From: GCA-016699445 sp964555055
Lineage (GTDB): Bacteria; UBA10199; JACPAL01; GCA-016699445
Assembly: GCA_964555055.1 (NCBI GenBank)
Contig: CAZKQW010000006.1
Location: 62,001-126,000, forward strand
Direction: 5' to 3'
Length of the DNA: 64,000 bases
The notes beneath the pieces are model-generated. The model searched no databases. It had not been told where the DNA came from and saw only the letters and a program-made list of their open reading frames with translations. The stretch's first letter is position 1; each line of letters starts with the position of its first letter. Positions 44,155-52,787 of this stretch are shown here, piece after piece. Position numbers and translations under genes: made by a program.

Positions 44155-44980
44155 ATGTTTTCAGCCAATCGACCGTTATGTCGCGATACCGGCAAAGCAC
44201 GCCTGCATGATCTAAGCCATTCGCGCGCGCCGTTTGCAATATGTAATTGCCTTTATAACCCAACTTCTTCAGTCCGCGAAAGACTGTTTTAAAATCCGCC
44301 TGGCCGTCACCCAATGGAACCGTTGAACTTTTCAAAGGACGGTCTTTCACGTGCACATTCATAATGCGCGCGCCGTAATAATTGAACTCTTCTTCGGGCG
44401 AAAAACCGAGGGCAGCGCTGTTCCCTATGTCATAGTTAATTCCAAAAATTTCCGGATCCAACCGATCGATGAAACGCGCCAGTTCTTTCGGCTCATATTC
44501 AGACTCGAAGGCGATTCGCACGCGATGCCCCATAAAGAATAAACTTTGTGATCTCAAAAAATCGACCAAATCATCTTCCTGCCGGGCGTTTTCAAGGCTT
44601 CCATTATCCACCAAAGGGACGACGATGATTGAAATTCCCATGCGAGAGCAGGCCTCGACTACGGCTAAAAAGTCCCGTTTCAGCTGACTATTGCTCTTTC
44701 CAGACTCCTTCCAAAATGGTGCCTGCATAAAACAGTCCCCTGTCAGGGATTGGATCTTCACTTCATATCTTTGGCACAAACTTTTTATCTCGTCATGCCC
44801 TCCAGGCGCTAAGAGTGGATTCTCATGGAGTCGCTCCTGATCCAAAGTCCATTCCATCAACTTAAAACCGTGTTCTTGAGCGAGAGCAAACTCTTCCCGC
44901 CAATGCCCCCAAGGAAAGGCTTGGATTCGACCGTCAACCAAAGGAGAAAGGCGACCCTGCATGAAGCCAATCATCATCAT
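44144..44980 (-). CDS. sugar phosphate isomerase/epimerase-like TIM barrel
   Basis: This 278-residue protein has the xylose-isomerase-like TIM-barrel pattern: IGFMQGRLSPLVDGRIQAFPWGHWREEF at the start, MEWTLDQERLHENPL, IAFESEYEPKELARFIDRLDPEIFGINYDIGNSAAL, and NVHVKDR, with metal-binding Glu, Asp, His and Glu residues at the expected strand ends. It probably isomerises or epimerises a sugar intermediate in the second ulosonic module. It overlaps the class IV aminotransferase by four bases. Confidence 0.8.
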   Translation of the reverse strand: MMMIGFMQGRLSPLVDGRIQAFPWGHWREEFALAQEHGFKLMEWTLDQERLHENPLLAPGGHDEIKSLCQRYEVKIQSLTGDCFMQAPFWKESGKSNSQLKRDFLAVVEACSRMGISIIVVPLVDNGSLENARQEDDLVDFLRSQSLFFMGHRVRIAFESEYEPKELARFIDRLDPEIFGINYDIGNSAALGFSPEEEFNYYGARIMNVHVKDRPLKSSTVPLGDGQADFKTVFRGLKKLGYKGNYILQTARANGLDHAGVLCRYRDITVDWLKTYGA

Positions 44981-45963
44981 TTAGATTTAAAGCGATAAGG
45001 CGTCGGGGCATCATGGCCGATATTTTCTCTCGTAGCGTCCCATTTTTTAATCTGGCCGATAATATCAACGCCGGTCTTTTGGCCCCATAAGCCAATTAAT
45101 TTCGCGAAGACATCCCCCACTTTTCCAGAGCCTATCGGATTTCCATTAAGAGAAGTCACGGGAAGCATGCAAAAAGGGGTCCCCGTCATGAAAGCCTCAT
45201 CCGCGGTATGCACGTCGTAAGCCTCTATGTTCTTCTCTATGACCTCCATCCCCAACTCGAAACAGAGTTCTTCCATAACGTAGGCTCTGGAAACACCGCG
45301 CAGGATGTTTCTACCCTCAGGGGTAATCACGCGGCCGTTTTTAACAATGAAGAAATTGTCTCCCGTGCCTTCGGCGATGAATCCATCCGGATCCAACAGT
45401 AAGGCCCAATTATTATCCCCTTCAATTTGGGACGCTTCGATATTCGCCATGAGATAATGGATGCGGCTTCGGTTTTTAATTTTCGGGTCGAGCAGGGTAG
45501 CGGGGATGGCGCGCTGTGAGGTGATGACGGCGTTGATGCCCTTTTCAAACAACTTCCCCATTCCGGCGACCGTCCATCTTAAGGGGAAATCCGCGATGAT
45601 GACGTTTGGGCCCTTATTCAATCCTTCGATGCCTTGGTAGATGCCCAATAAACCTCGGGACACATCGATCATGAGGCGGTGCTCGTCGTCCGCTTCAAAA
45701 AGACCGTCGTTTGCCTCGATGGTTTGATAACAAGCTTTCTCCATCTCCTCTTCGGCCATGGACAGGGGAATACGAAGGATTTTAACGCCGGCATAAAGAC
45801 GATTGATGTGTTCCCTGAGCTTGAACTGTTTCTTGCCAAAGGAGCGGGTCATCTCAAATACCATATCCCCGAACATGAGCGCAGAATCATAAATCGAGAT
45901 CTTGGCCTCCGTCTCGGGAACGAGCTCTCCGTTGAAATAGACAACACGGCCTGATTTTTTCAT
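44977..45963 (-). CDS. class IV (branched-chain/D-amino-acid type) aminotransferase
   Basis: This 328-residue fold-type IV PLP enzyme has YDSALMFGDMVFEMTRSF near 25-42, the PLP lysine in DPKIKNRSR (about K163) and EGTGDNFF, FMTGTPFCMLPVTSLNG. Class IV aminotransferases normally act on branched-chain or D-amino acids. Finding one between a sugar isomerase-like protein and a CMP transferase suggests a role in the amination of a ulosonic or other keto acid, or the supply of an amino acid for amidation. The RBS TAGGAG precedes the ATG. Confidence 0.83.
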   Translation of the reverse strand: MKKSGRVVYFNGELVPETEAKISIYDSALMFGDMVFEMTRSFGKKQFKLREHINRLYAGVKILRIPLSMAEEEMEKACYQTIEANDGLFEADDEHRLMIDVSRGLLGIYQGIEGLNKGPNVIIADFPLRWTVAGMGKLFEKGINAVITSQRAIPATLLDPKIKNRSRIHYLMANIEASQIEGDNNWALLLDPDGFIAEGTGDNFFIVKNGRVITPEGRNILRGVSRAYVMEELCFELGMEVIEKNIEAYDVHTADEAFMTGTPFCMLPVTSLNGNPIGSGKVGDVFAKLIGLWGQKTGVDIIGQIKKWDATRENIGHDAPTPYRFKSK

Positions 45964-45975
45964 TTTTTCAGACTC

Positions 45976-46716
45976 CTATCGTTGACTCTTATACACTTCG
46001 TCATACCAGCGAATAATATCCGAGATATGGAATTTCGGGTTTCTGGGATAAAGGTATTCATAAAGAGCTTTGATGAATTCATATTGAGATCGAGTATTCA
46101 CATCCAACACGAGATCAGGCCGCCTAAATGCCTCAGGGCATCGTATCGTGCTGATCGGACACCAGTCTTCGTTCACGGCTTGCTGCTTACCGTAATCAAA
46201 AAAATTAAGATGCACATGCTCCCGCTGACGAGGATCTTGATGGCGCTCTCGCGCCTCTTGTAAAAGAGAAAAGTCGAAGACTTCGGCGCCGATCCCGTCG
46301 GGATAACCAGAACCACCTATCACTGAAAGATTGGATGAAAACCCGCGCCTTCCAAGAGATAGATGATGTTCAACAATGCGATCTATCTCTTGGGGCTCCG
46401 GTGTGGCGTTATCAGCGGGCAATCTACCAACGATATCCGCTTTACTCCGAATGGCCGCCTGATAGTAGCGCTCGACCAAATCATTTTCGGAACCCACAAA
46501 AACACTTACAGCATGCCCCTTACCGACTTCCGCCAAAACCCTATCTTGTGGGGTATCAGGAATCGCCAAAACGATTTCATCCAATTTTTGACAACGAGTC
46601 ACACGCTCTAAAATCCTGCTTAATAGGGGCGCTCCGGTCAAATCCATCATCGACTTTCCGGGCAAACGCGTCGAGCCCATTCGGGCTTGCAAGATGAGGA
46701 CGACTCGCTTCGACAT
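45976..46716 (-). CDS. acylneuraminate/ulosonic acid cytidylyltransferase
   Basis: This 246-residue protein has the signature VVLILQARMGSTRLPGKSM near residue 5, GRLPADNATP and DLVLDVNTRSQYEFIKALY. It belongs to the same SpsF/NeuA superfamily as the gene at 33498 but is clearly a separate paralogue. It probably activates the product of the second NeuB-like synthase with CMP. It ends 12 bases before the class IV aminotransferase gene and starts eight bases after the NeuB-like stop. Confidence 0.85.
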   Translation of the reverse strand: MSKRVVLILQARMGSTRLPGKSMMDLTGAPLLSRILERVTRCQKLDEIVLAIPDTPQDRVLAEVGKGHAVSVFVGSENDLVERYYQAAIRSKADIVGRLPADNATPEPQEIDRIVEHHLSLGRRGFSSNLSVIGGSGYPDGIGAEVFDFSLLQEARERHQDPRQREHVHLNFFDYGKQQAVNEDWCPISTIRCPEAFRRPDLVLDVNTRSQYEFIKALYEYLYPRNPKFHISDIIRWYDEVYKSQR

Positions 46717-46724
46717 GGTCTTTA

Positions 46725-47564
46725 CTATCCAGCGACTTCGACTCTTAGCTTCTTACGCACCGCCAATTCTGCCGGGGTAATCATTTTTTCCCCCGTTCCC
46801 AAGAGCAACGGGACCATACGCACCGTCTCCACGAAATTCCTCAACGCGTGAGTCTCGATGGAGGCCGCTTGATCGGAGCCATACATGGCGCGGTCTAAAG
46901 TGATGTGCCTTTCTAGGGATGTGGCGCCCAAGGCAACGGCCGTCGTACATACCTTTAACAATGAGCTCTCATGTCCCGAATAGCCCACTTCACAATTATA
47001 GCGGGACTTCAGCATGGGAATGCACCTGAGGTTGGCGTTTTCCTCAAGCATCGGGTAGGTACTATTGCAATGCATGAGCTCAAAAGAACAATCCGCCTTA
47101 CGGAAAAGATTCACGACCTCATCCAGCTCTTCTAAAGTCGCCATTCCCGTAGATATGTATGTTTTTTTCCGCTCGGAGGCGATTTCCCTCAATAGAGGTT
47201 TATGGCCAAGCATGGCCGAAGCCACCTTATTAAAGCTCACCTTAAAATCGCGAATGAACTTTTGAGAATCGACGTCCCAAGCGGAAGCCGACCAAGCCAC
47301 TTTCTTCTCCTTACAATAGCCGTCTATCTCCTGATACTGCTCACGAGAAAACTCTAGGCCCATCTTTTGATCGCGTTGCGTTTTCCCCCAAGGGCTTTCA
47401 CGCGGTCCATCCAGCATTTCCTTCGTGTATACCTTATCGATGGTGCGCTTCTGAAACTTAACCGCGTCAAAGCCCGCATCCGCGGCTGCATCAATCAGCT
47501 GCTTGGCAATCTTCATGTCTCCATTGTGGTTGATGCCAATTTCAGCAATTAGATATAAGCTCAT
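46725..47564 (-). CDS. NeuB-like ulosonic acid synthase without SAF domain
   Basis: This 279-residue protein is a TIM-barrel synthase beginning LIAEIGINHNGDM and containing AVKFQKRTIDKVYTKEML and HCNSTYPMLEENANL. It ends at about residue 279, where full-length NeuB/PseI proteins continue into an SAF domain, so the SAF part is absent. The paralogue at 28864 has it. It likely condenses PEP with a second sugar to form another ulosonic acid. A strong ribosome-binding site AAGGAGAAGG precedes the ATG. Confidence 0.85.
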   Translation of the reverse strand: MSLYLIAEIGINHNGDMKIAKQLIDAAADAGFDAVKFQKRTIDKVYTKEMLDGPRESPWGKTQRDQKMGLEFSREQYQEIDGYCKEKKVAWSASAWDVDSQKFIRDFKVSFNKVASAMLGHKPLLREIASERKKTYISTGMATLEELDEVVNLFRKADCSFELMHCNSTYPMLEENANLRCIPMLKSRYNCEVGYSGHESSLLKVCTTAVALGATSLERHITLDRAMYGSDQAASIETHALRNFVETVRMVPLLLGTGEKMITPAELAVRKKLRVEVAG

Positions 47565-48120
47565 AAACCTTCTCCTTTGATAAATTATGAATGCCTAATA
47601 AACGCTCCACAAAAGCTCGGACAAAACCTTCCCCGCCCTTCTGAGGCATCACTAAATCCGCAACTTCCAAAACCATCGGATGAGCGTCCGCGGGAGAGAT
47701 CGAGTAACCCGCTTTGAGCATCACGGGCATATCGTTTAAATCATTCCCGAGGTACACCAATCCTTCGAATACATCGCCGAGTAAAGGGAATTTTGCCGCC
47801 AAATAATCCTGCATGAAAGACAGCTTATCATTAACGCCATGATGGCAATCGACCTTGAGTTTACGGGCCCTATTCAGGACCACGGGATTAGTCTCTTTTG
47901 AAAGAATGAAAAAATCAATGCCCAAGCCCCGCTTCTTGAAATATCTCAGGAAGTCAAAAGCCAAGCCATCGCTCCTATCACATCGAACGCTTTCACGGCC
48001 TTCTTGATCGACCCACACCTTATTATCGGTAAATACCCCGTCGAAATCGAAGACAACCGTATGAATGCTTTCTTTGTTCGGAAACTCCTTAACCACTAGA
48101 CGACCTTCCTTCTTTACCAT
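47542..48120 (-). CDS. KdsC-family HAD phosphatase
   Basis: I choose the ATG at 48120 (RBS AAGAG), giving 192 residues, close to the KdsC length. Longer frames extend into the ABC gene. The HAD motif VVFDFDGVFTDNKVW (D25, D27) and GNDLNDMPVM are the KdsC signatures, and there is no large cap domain. KdsC removes the phosphate from a 9- or 8-carbon ulosonate phosphate. It sits beside the SAF-less NeuB and a CMP transferase, so a ulosonic acid 9-phosphate or 8-phosphate is a likely substrate. Its start overlaps the ABC stop by 32 bases. Confidence 0.88.
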   Translation of the reverse strand: MVKKEGRLVVKEFPNKESIHTVVFDFDGVFTDNKVWVDQEGRESVRCDRSDGLAFDFLRYFKKRGLGIDFFILSKETNPVVLNRARKLKVDCHHGVNDKLSFMQDYLAAKFPLLGDVFEGLVYLGNDLNDMPVMLKAGYSISPADAHPMVLEVADLVMPQKGGEGFVRAFVERLLGIHNLSKEKVYELISNC

Positions 48121-49903
48121 AATCATTCTCTTGATTGGCGAAATAACTATAAGAATCCTTGGCCACGATCCTTCCACCTTCAAGCTGGACGATAACATCA
48201 CACTCTTTTAATGTGCTAAGTCGATGTGCGATAATCAAAATCGTAAGATTTCTGTTTAAGCCTTCGATTGCCTTCATTACGTCTTTTTCGGTAAAACCAT
48301 CCAAAGAACTCGTAGCCTCATCGAGCACGAGCACCTTCGCCTCCTTATAAAGAGCCCTGGCGATTCCAATACGCTGTCTCTGCCCACCACTCAGGCGAAT
48401 TCCTCTTTCGCCCACAAAAGTCCCATACCCTTCCGGACAACTCTTGATGAATTCAGATATTTGAGCTTGTACGGCAGCTCTCTCTACACGTCGCATATCG
48501 ATCTCATCGGGAGACACTCCAAAAGCGATATTCTCCGCAACGGAAGTATCCGCCAGGTAAATACTCTGGGGAACATGGGCGATGTTGCGCTGCCAGGAAC
48601 GTTGGAGTTCGGAAGTGATAGCTTTTCCATCTATCAGGACCCTCCCCTCAACCGGCTGCAATAACGCCATTAAAATATCCAACGTAGTGCTTTTGCCACT
48701 CCCTGTGCTTCCGACAAAGCCAACTCTCGCCCCAGAAGGAATCGTAAGATTAATATTCCTCAATACCCAAGGGCCACCGGCATGATATCGGAAACCCACA
48801 TCTTCAAAACAAATACTTTTTTCAAACGTGAGCGCAGGAAGTGTATCGAGAGCATGATCAGGCAAAGGTTGCTCTAAAAGCTCCAGGACATTAATCAGAG
48901 CCGCTTGACTACCGACAATAGATGACCAGTTTGCGTACAATTGCTGCAAAATGGGAAGGAGGCGTTGGGCACCCAAGGCAAGCGCTCCCAAAGTAGGAAG
49001 CAAAGCGCTAATGTCCCCGGACCGCCTACTCAGGAAGAGGGCTAGAAAGGCGATCAAAACCATTCCCAAGCCTTCCATCGCATAACGCGGAGCGATGTTA
49101 ATATAACTATTTTCCCCATTCGCTTTTTGGAGCTGATGAATCGCCTTGCTGTAGATCTTACAATACACGTCCTGAGTACCGTCCAACAGCACGTCCCTAA
49201 TAGCTCCCAATCCCTCCTGAAGGGCTTTCACGACTTGGGTTTGCTCACTCGCTATGCACTGGCTATTTCTTTTCAATCGGCGCCTGGAAATTAAGGCGAC
49301 CAGTGCGTAGCTAAGCCCGAAACTGACGAAAGAAATAAACGCAATTGCGGGATCGATAACCATGAGAGCAATGAGGATGGCGACAAACAACACCGAAGAC
49401 GTCACGACATTGCAGATAGACATGAGTAGGCTGGTTACCGTCGCGACTTTTTGCGATATTCCACTGATGATCTCGCTACTACTACGTGACACGTGAACTT
49501 GATACGGCTGGTAAAGCGTGCGCCGATAGACGTTAAGGCTTAAATCAGAGCCGATGCCGTTGGTCAGTCTGATACTAAACCAGGCCAACGCTAACCGCAT
49601 CGCAGCGGCAATGATCGCAGCCACAGCAAAACTCAAGACGATGGGGAGAATCAAGTCTTGCGCCGAGGAAATGCCCAGAAACTTTGCAGCTCTGAAGATT
49701 TTGGGGGAGACGAAAGCCTTCTCGGGCTCGGTAATGACGCCGATAAACGGCATAATAGCGCTGAGACTGACGACTTCCGAAATGGAACTCAAGAATGTTA
49801 AGCACAGCAACACCAACAGCTGCGCTCTCCGACGGCGATTCACATAGTGGAATAGCTGCCCTAAGAGTTCGAACATACCGGAAGTTAAGTCTCTGTTCTT
49901 CAC
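48089..49903 (-). CDS. ABC transporter, MsbA/PglK-type lipid-linked oligosaccharide flippase candidate
   Basis: This 604-residue half transporter starts at the GTG at 49903 (with AAGGGTG upstream; an ATG at 49876 is an alternative). It has six membrane segments in the first 300 residues and one ATPase domain: GSTGSGKSTT (Walker A), LSGGQRQR (signature), VLVLDEATSSLD (Walker B). The fused membrane-ATPase arrangement fits PglK or MsbA. As no Wzx-type flippase is in the window, it is the best candidate to flip the lipid-linked glycan. It is the first gene of the leftward 45-kb operon. Confidence 0.87.
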   Translation of the reverse strand: MKNRDLTSGMFELLGQLFHYVNRRRRAQLLVLLCLTFLSSISEVVSLSAIMPFIGVITEPEKAFVSPKIFRAAKFLGISSAQDLILPIVLSFAVAAIIAAAMRLALAWFSIRLTNGIGSDLSLNVYRRTLYQPYQVHVSRSSSEIISGISQKVATVTSLLMSICNVVTSSVLFVAILIALMVIDPAIAFISFVSFGLSYALVALISRRRLKRNSQCIASEQTQVVKALQEGLGAIRDVLLDGTQDVYCKIYSKAIHQLQKANGENSYINIAPRYAMEGLGMVLIAFLALFLSRRSGDISALLPTLGALALGAQRLLPILQQLYANWSSIVGSQAALINVLELLEQPLPDHALDTLPALTFEKSICFEDVGFRYHAGGPWVLRNINLTIPSGARVGFVGSTGSGKSTTLDILMALLQPVEGRVLIDGKAITSELQRSWQRNIAHVPQSIYLADTSVAENIAFGVSPDEIDMRRVERAAVQAQISEFIKSCPEGYGTFVGERGIRLSGGQRQRIGIARALYKEAKVLVLDEATSSLDGFTEKDVMKAIEGLNRNLTILIIAHRLSTLKECDVIVQLEGGRIVAKDSYSYFANQENDYGKEGRSSSG

Positions 49904-49955
49904 GTCACCCTTGGAGAAATGTTAAGCCAGGAATGGAGCTTTCCCCCACCGATCT

Positions 49956-49961
49956 ATCATA
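49956..49961 (-). promoter_or_regulatory. possible -10 for the long leftward operon
   Basis: On the minus strand TATGAT lies at 49961-49956, matching five of six bases of the sigma-70 -10 consensus, about 53 bases before the GTG of the ABC gene. The -35 is weak (TAAAAC at 17 bases). The region 49970-50040 is AT-rich. If this is not the promoter, another lies nearby, because all 45 genes downstream run the same way without a gap larger than 77 bases. Confidence 0.3.
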
Positions 49962-50092
49962 CGATGAAAGTTTATTAGGTTTTAAAGCCTTTATCTAAAT
50001 TATTTAAAATTAACTTCTATCGTACAGAGTCATAAATCAGGCAAGCAAATTACTGGTACCCGCGAGCGAGCGGATCTCCTTTTTAGATTCAT

Positions 50093-50120
50093 TTGACAAT
50101 ACGCAGTGCGGGTGTTTAAC
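50093..50120 (+). promoter_or_regulatory. sigma-70 promoter of the SLBB/wzz unit
   Basis: A perfect -35 hexamer TTGACA (50093-50098) is followed 16 bases later by TTTAAC (50115-50120), four of six bases of the -10 consensus. Transcription would start near 50127, about 24 bases before the ATG of the SLBB gene. The promoter lies in the 247-base gap between the divergent genes; no operator or ops/JUMPStart element was recognised in it. Confidence 0.5.
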
Positions 50121-50150
50121 CCACTACTCTCTTGTTTTAAAACACTTATT

Positions 50151-51245
50151 ATGAATTCTAGGGTTTTCAGAGCCATTTCAGTGGCTTTATCTTTTTTAAT
50201 TTTTTTAAATTCAATTGGCCCTGCCATGGCCCAAACCCCTCCTGTCCAAACTAGTTTAGGCAGGAGCTCAGCCCTAGATAGCATCGAGAAACCGATCGCC
50301 CCAATGCCCTCTTCTACACAACCTGGCATACCTACAGTTGTTCCAGATCAAGTCGCGGGAGGCATCACCTATCAAGTGCATATTCTGGGTGAAGTGGTGA
50401 AACCTGGAACTTACCGCATGCCAGCCTCTACTCGCCTCTCAGAGGCTCTGGATAGGGCCGGAGGAGCTCTCGAGAGAGGTTCCATAAGGAAAATTCAGCT
50501 CAAAAGAGAAAGTGGTGACCGGCTAGTTGACCTTTTATCCTTCCGTGAAGGTGGGAATCTAGATAGCAATCCCTATCTTCTCGATAATGATGTCATCTTT
50601 GTGCCTTTAAGAAACAATATCGTGCAGGTCGAAGGTTCTATACGGCGACCAGGTACTTATGAACTAAAAAATGAGAGAAATATCGAAGACCTTTTTAAAC
50701 TCGTCGGGGGTGGGACTCCAGGATTCGAGGCAAAAGCTCCATTGAAGGTCATTAGGTTTAATGAAGAGGGGAAAAGAAAAATTATTGAGGTGGAGAATAG
50801 CATTCAAGCTCGAAAAAGCTTTCTTCTCGAGAACGGCGACGTCATCATCTTCCCCCACATTCTCACCAAGGATAAAAAGTTCGATTATAATCTCGCTAAA
50901 CTCCCAGGAGATAATGTCCTTTTCTACCCTTCTTACGATGATAGCGTTTCTGTCTTGGGAGCCGTCAATAAATCAGGGCCTTATCCTTTTTCGCCTTATT
51001 ATGAAGTGAGGCAGTATTTGACTTTAGCGGGGGGCACCACCCGACTTGCGAAACTCCGTAAAATCAAGATCATCAACTCCGATGGCATGACCAAAAGAGC
51101 CTCTAATACTACCAAAGTCAATCCCGGCGATACGATTATCGTACCCGAAAGGTATCTAGCGCCCGAGAGTTTCATTACTCTCGTGTTGAGCGTTTCCGCG
51201 TCCATTATCGGGATCACCACCGCGATCATTACTTTGAAGAAATAG
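50151..51245 (+). CDS. SLBB-domain polysaccharide export protein
   Basis: I choose the ATG at 50151, which gives a signal peptide (basic MNSRVFR, hydrophobic core, AMA-Q at about 27/28); the frame from the GTG at 50106 lacks it. The 364-residue protein has three SLBB-type repeats (ILGEVVKPGTYRMP; VEGSIRRPGTYELK; VLGAVNKSGPYPF). The N-terminal polysaccharide-export (Poly_export) domain of Wza is not obvious, and the C-terminus is one hydrophobic helix (about 335-360), so it is not a classical Wza. It probably forms part of the periplasmic/outer-membrane export channel with the Wzz protein encoded just after it. Confidence 0.8.
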   Translation: MNSRVFRAISVALSFLIFLNSIGPAMAQTPPVQTSLGRSSALDSIEKPIAPMPSSTQPGIPTVVPDQVAGGITYQVHILGEVVKPGTYRMPASTRLSEALDRAGGALERGSIRKIQLKRESGDRLVDLLSFREGGNLDSNPYLLDNDVIFVPLRNNIVQVEGSIRRPGTYELKNERNIEDLFKLVGGGTPGFEAKAPLKVIRFNEEGKRKIIEVENSIQARKSFLLENGDVIIFPHILTKDKKFDYNLAKLPGDNVLFYPSYDDSVSVLGAVNKSGPYPFSPYYEVRQYLTLAGGTTRLAKLRKIKIINSDGMTKRASNTTKVNPGDTIIVPERYLAPESFITLVLSVSASIIGITTAIITLKK

Positions 51246-51247
51246 CT

Positions 51248-52318
51248 ATGAAAGAGGAAATCACTTTTATTGATATCTTAAAGGTAATCATCAAAAGGAG
51301 GAAAGCTATCTTGACGGTGGCGTTCCTCATCACCACGCTCTCTCTCCTGTATAGTTTGACGCTGAAGAAAGTTTACAAAGCTGAAGCGACCATACTCCTT
51401 TCGACATCTAAGGATAAGGGGTTTGGAAGCCTCCCTATCGCCATCACTGGTCCCGACTTAGGTAAATCCGGCCAAATCATGGCCATACTCTCCAGCAGAA
51501 CTTTAACAGAGCGCATGATCAATAAATACGACTTAGCAAAACTCCTTTATCCAACCAGCCCCGAAACTGGCCAAGCAAGCGCTCCTCTCATGGAAGACAT
51601 CATCAAGAATGTAAAGGGCATGATCAGCTTTGAGGAGAACAAAAAAAACCAAACCATAGTCTTTTCCGTAATTTCCCTAGACCCGAAGATAGCCGCCGAC
51701 TTGGTGAATAAATACATAGAGGAACTCGAAATCTTCATCAACGAGAACACCTTCACAAGCTCCAAGAAAAACCGTATTTTCATCGAACGCCAACTCGAGA
51801 GGAATAAAACCGAGCTTTTAGAATCTGGAAGGGAAATAAATAGTTTCTACACCAGCAACAAAATTTCGAATATCGATTCTACCCTGGATGTGGAAATACC
51901 TCAAGGCCCCCATGATGGTAGCAACGACGAGGACATTCTCAGGAGCGACTTGGGGGAAATCGGCCCTCTCCAAAAAAAATCGGAGGATCTAAAATCCAAA
52001 ATCATTCAAGCCAAAACAGTCAAGAAGATACCTCAACAAGTGTATTTACAATATCTGACCCTTCAAAGAGAGGTTTTAGGACAAATCAATTCCTTGTTGG
52101 CTCAACAGTATGAAATGGCAAAGATCAACGAAGCCAAGGATAATATCGATTTTAGCGTAATAGACTGGGCAAGGGTGCCTGAAAGAAAATTTAAACCTCA
52201 TAGAGCTAAAATCGTCGTCATTTCTTTCATCATCTCGATTCTAATAGGTGTTTTCTACGCATTTCTCCTGGAATATTTAAACCACTGTCGACTAGAAGTC
52301 GACAGACTCAGTCAATGA
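51248..52318 (+). CDS. Wzz/GNVR-type chain-length determinant protein
   Basis: This 356-residue protein has one N-terminal membrane segment (about 19-38), a long coiled-coil-rich periplasmic part, and a second membrane segment near 320-340, the Wzz arrangement without a kinase domain. It starts two bases after the SLBB stop. The last dozen residues are encoded inside a perfect 9-bp inverted repeat next to the IS200-type element, so the original C-terminus may have been altered by the insertion. It regulates glycan length or export. Confidence 0.82.
   Translation: MKEEITFIDILKVIIKRRKAILTVAFLITTLSLLYSLTLKKVYKAEATILLSTSKDKGFGSLPIAITGPDLGKSGQIMAILSSRTLTERMINKYDLAKLLYPTSPETGQASAPLMEDIIKNVKGMISFEENKKNQTIVFSVISLDPKIAADLVNKYIEELEIFINENTFTSSKKNRIFIERQLERNKTELLESGREINSFYTSNKISNIDSTLDVEIPQGPHDGSNDEDILRSDLGEIGPLQKKSEDLKSKIIQAKTVKKIPQQVYLQYLTLQREVLGQINSLLAQQYEMAKINEAKDNIDFSVIDWARVPERKFKPHRAKIVVISFIISILIGVFYAFLLEYLNHCRLEVDRLSQ
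52285..52305. repeat. 9-bp perfect inverted repeat at the wzz/IS junction
   Basis: Arms CTGTCGACT (52285-52293) and AGTCGACAG (52297-52305) flank AGA. A second imperfect palindrome follows at 52305-52326 (TCAGTCA and TGACTGA around one A, extended by GAC/GTC with one bulged A). Such hairpins near the transposase gene are typical of the ends of IS200/IS605-type elements, which transpose by recognising folded single strands. There is no T-run for a terminator. Confidence 0.5.
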
Positions 52319-52324
52319 CTGAAG

Positions 52325-52765
52325 TCAGGGTTCCATTAGCCTGAAGCTGTCTTCCCCTTCCTTCCCTTCAAAATGATGCTCTATGTACTCCTTCACCATC
52401 TCCGCTGTTACATTCCCCACACTTACCGCAAAGTAGCCTCTCGCCCACAAATGCTGGCCCCAATACCTCTTCCTCAACTCCGGAAACTCCATCTGCAATT
52501 TCCTCGAAGTCTTTCCCTTCAGGTACTTTACCAATTTACTTACTGACGTCGACGGATCCATCGATACCAACATATGAACATGGTCTGGACTCACTGACCC
52601 TGACAGTATCTCCACATTCTCTTCCGTACAGATCCGTCGTATGAGCCCCTTTGCCCTTTCTCCTATCAATCCCCTCAATACCTTGTACCTATACTTCGTG
52701 ATCCACGCCACGTGGACCTGAAGACTGAACATACTATGCGATGATTTCCGGTACTCATTCGTCAC
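52325..52765 (-). CDS. tnpA: IS200/IS605-family transposase TnpA
   Basis: This 146-residue Y1-HUH transposase has HVHML (H62 and H64) as the metal-binding HUH pair and the catalytic tyrosine Y127 in VKEYIEHH, with VAWITKYRYKVLRG near the N-terminus. The frame begins at a GTG at 52765, directly abutting a GAGGAG-type site, so the exact start is uncertain. It catalyses single-strand excision and insertion of the element. The frame is intact, so the copy may be active. Confidence 0.92.
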   Translation of the reverse strand: MTNEYRKSSHSMFSLQVHVAWITKYRYKVLRGLIGERAKGLIRRICTEENVEILSGSVSPDHVHMLVSMDPSTSVSKLVKYLKGKTSRKLQMEFPELRKRYWGQHLWARGYFAVSVGNVTAEMVKEYIEHHFEGKEGEDSFRLMEP

Positions 52766-52787
52766 TCCTCACTACTTACTGAAGTGA

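Noticed and set aside
4993..49903. many plus-strand open frames of 60-190 codons opposite the operon
   Set aside because: They have no motifs or ribosome-binding sites, sit wholly opposite well-supported genes, and show no independent coding signal.
49904..50150. JUMPStart/ops element for RfaH
   Set aside because: No GGCGGTAG-type core was found on either strand of the divergent gap.
52285..52326. rho-independent terminator of the SLBB/wzz unit
   Set aside because: The stems are good but no T-rich tract follows; IS200-type ends explain them better.
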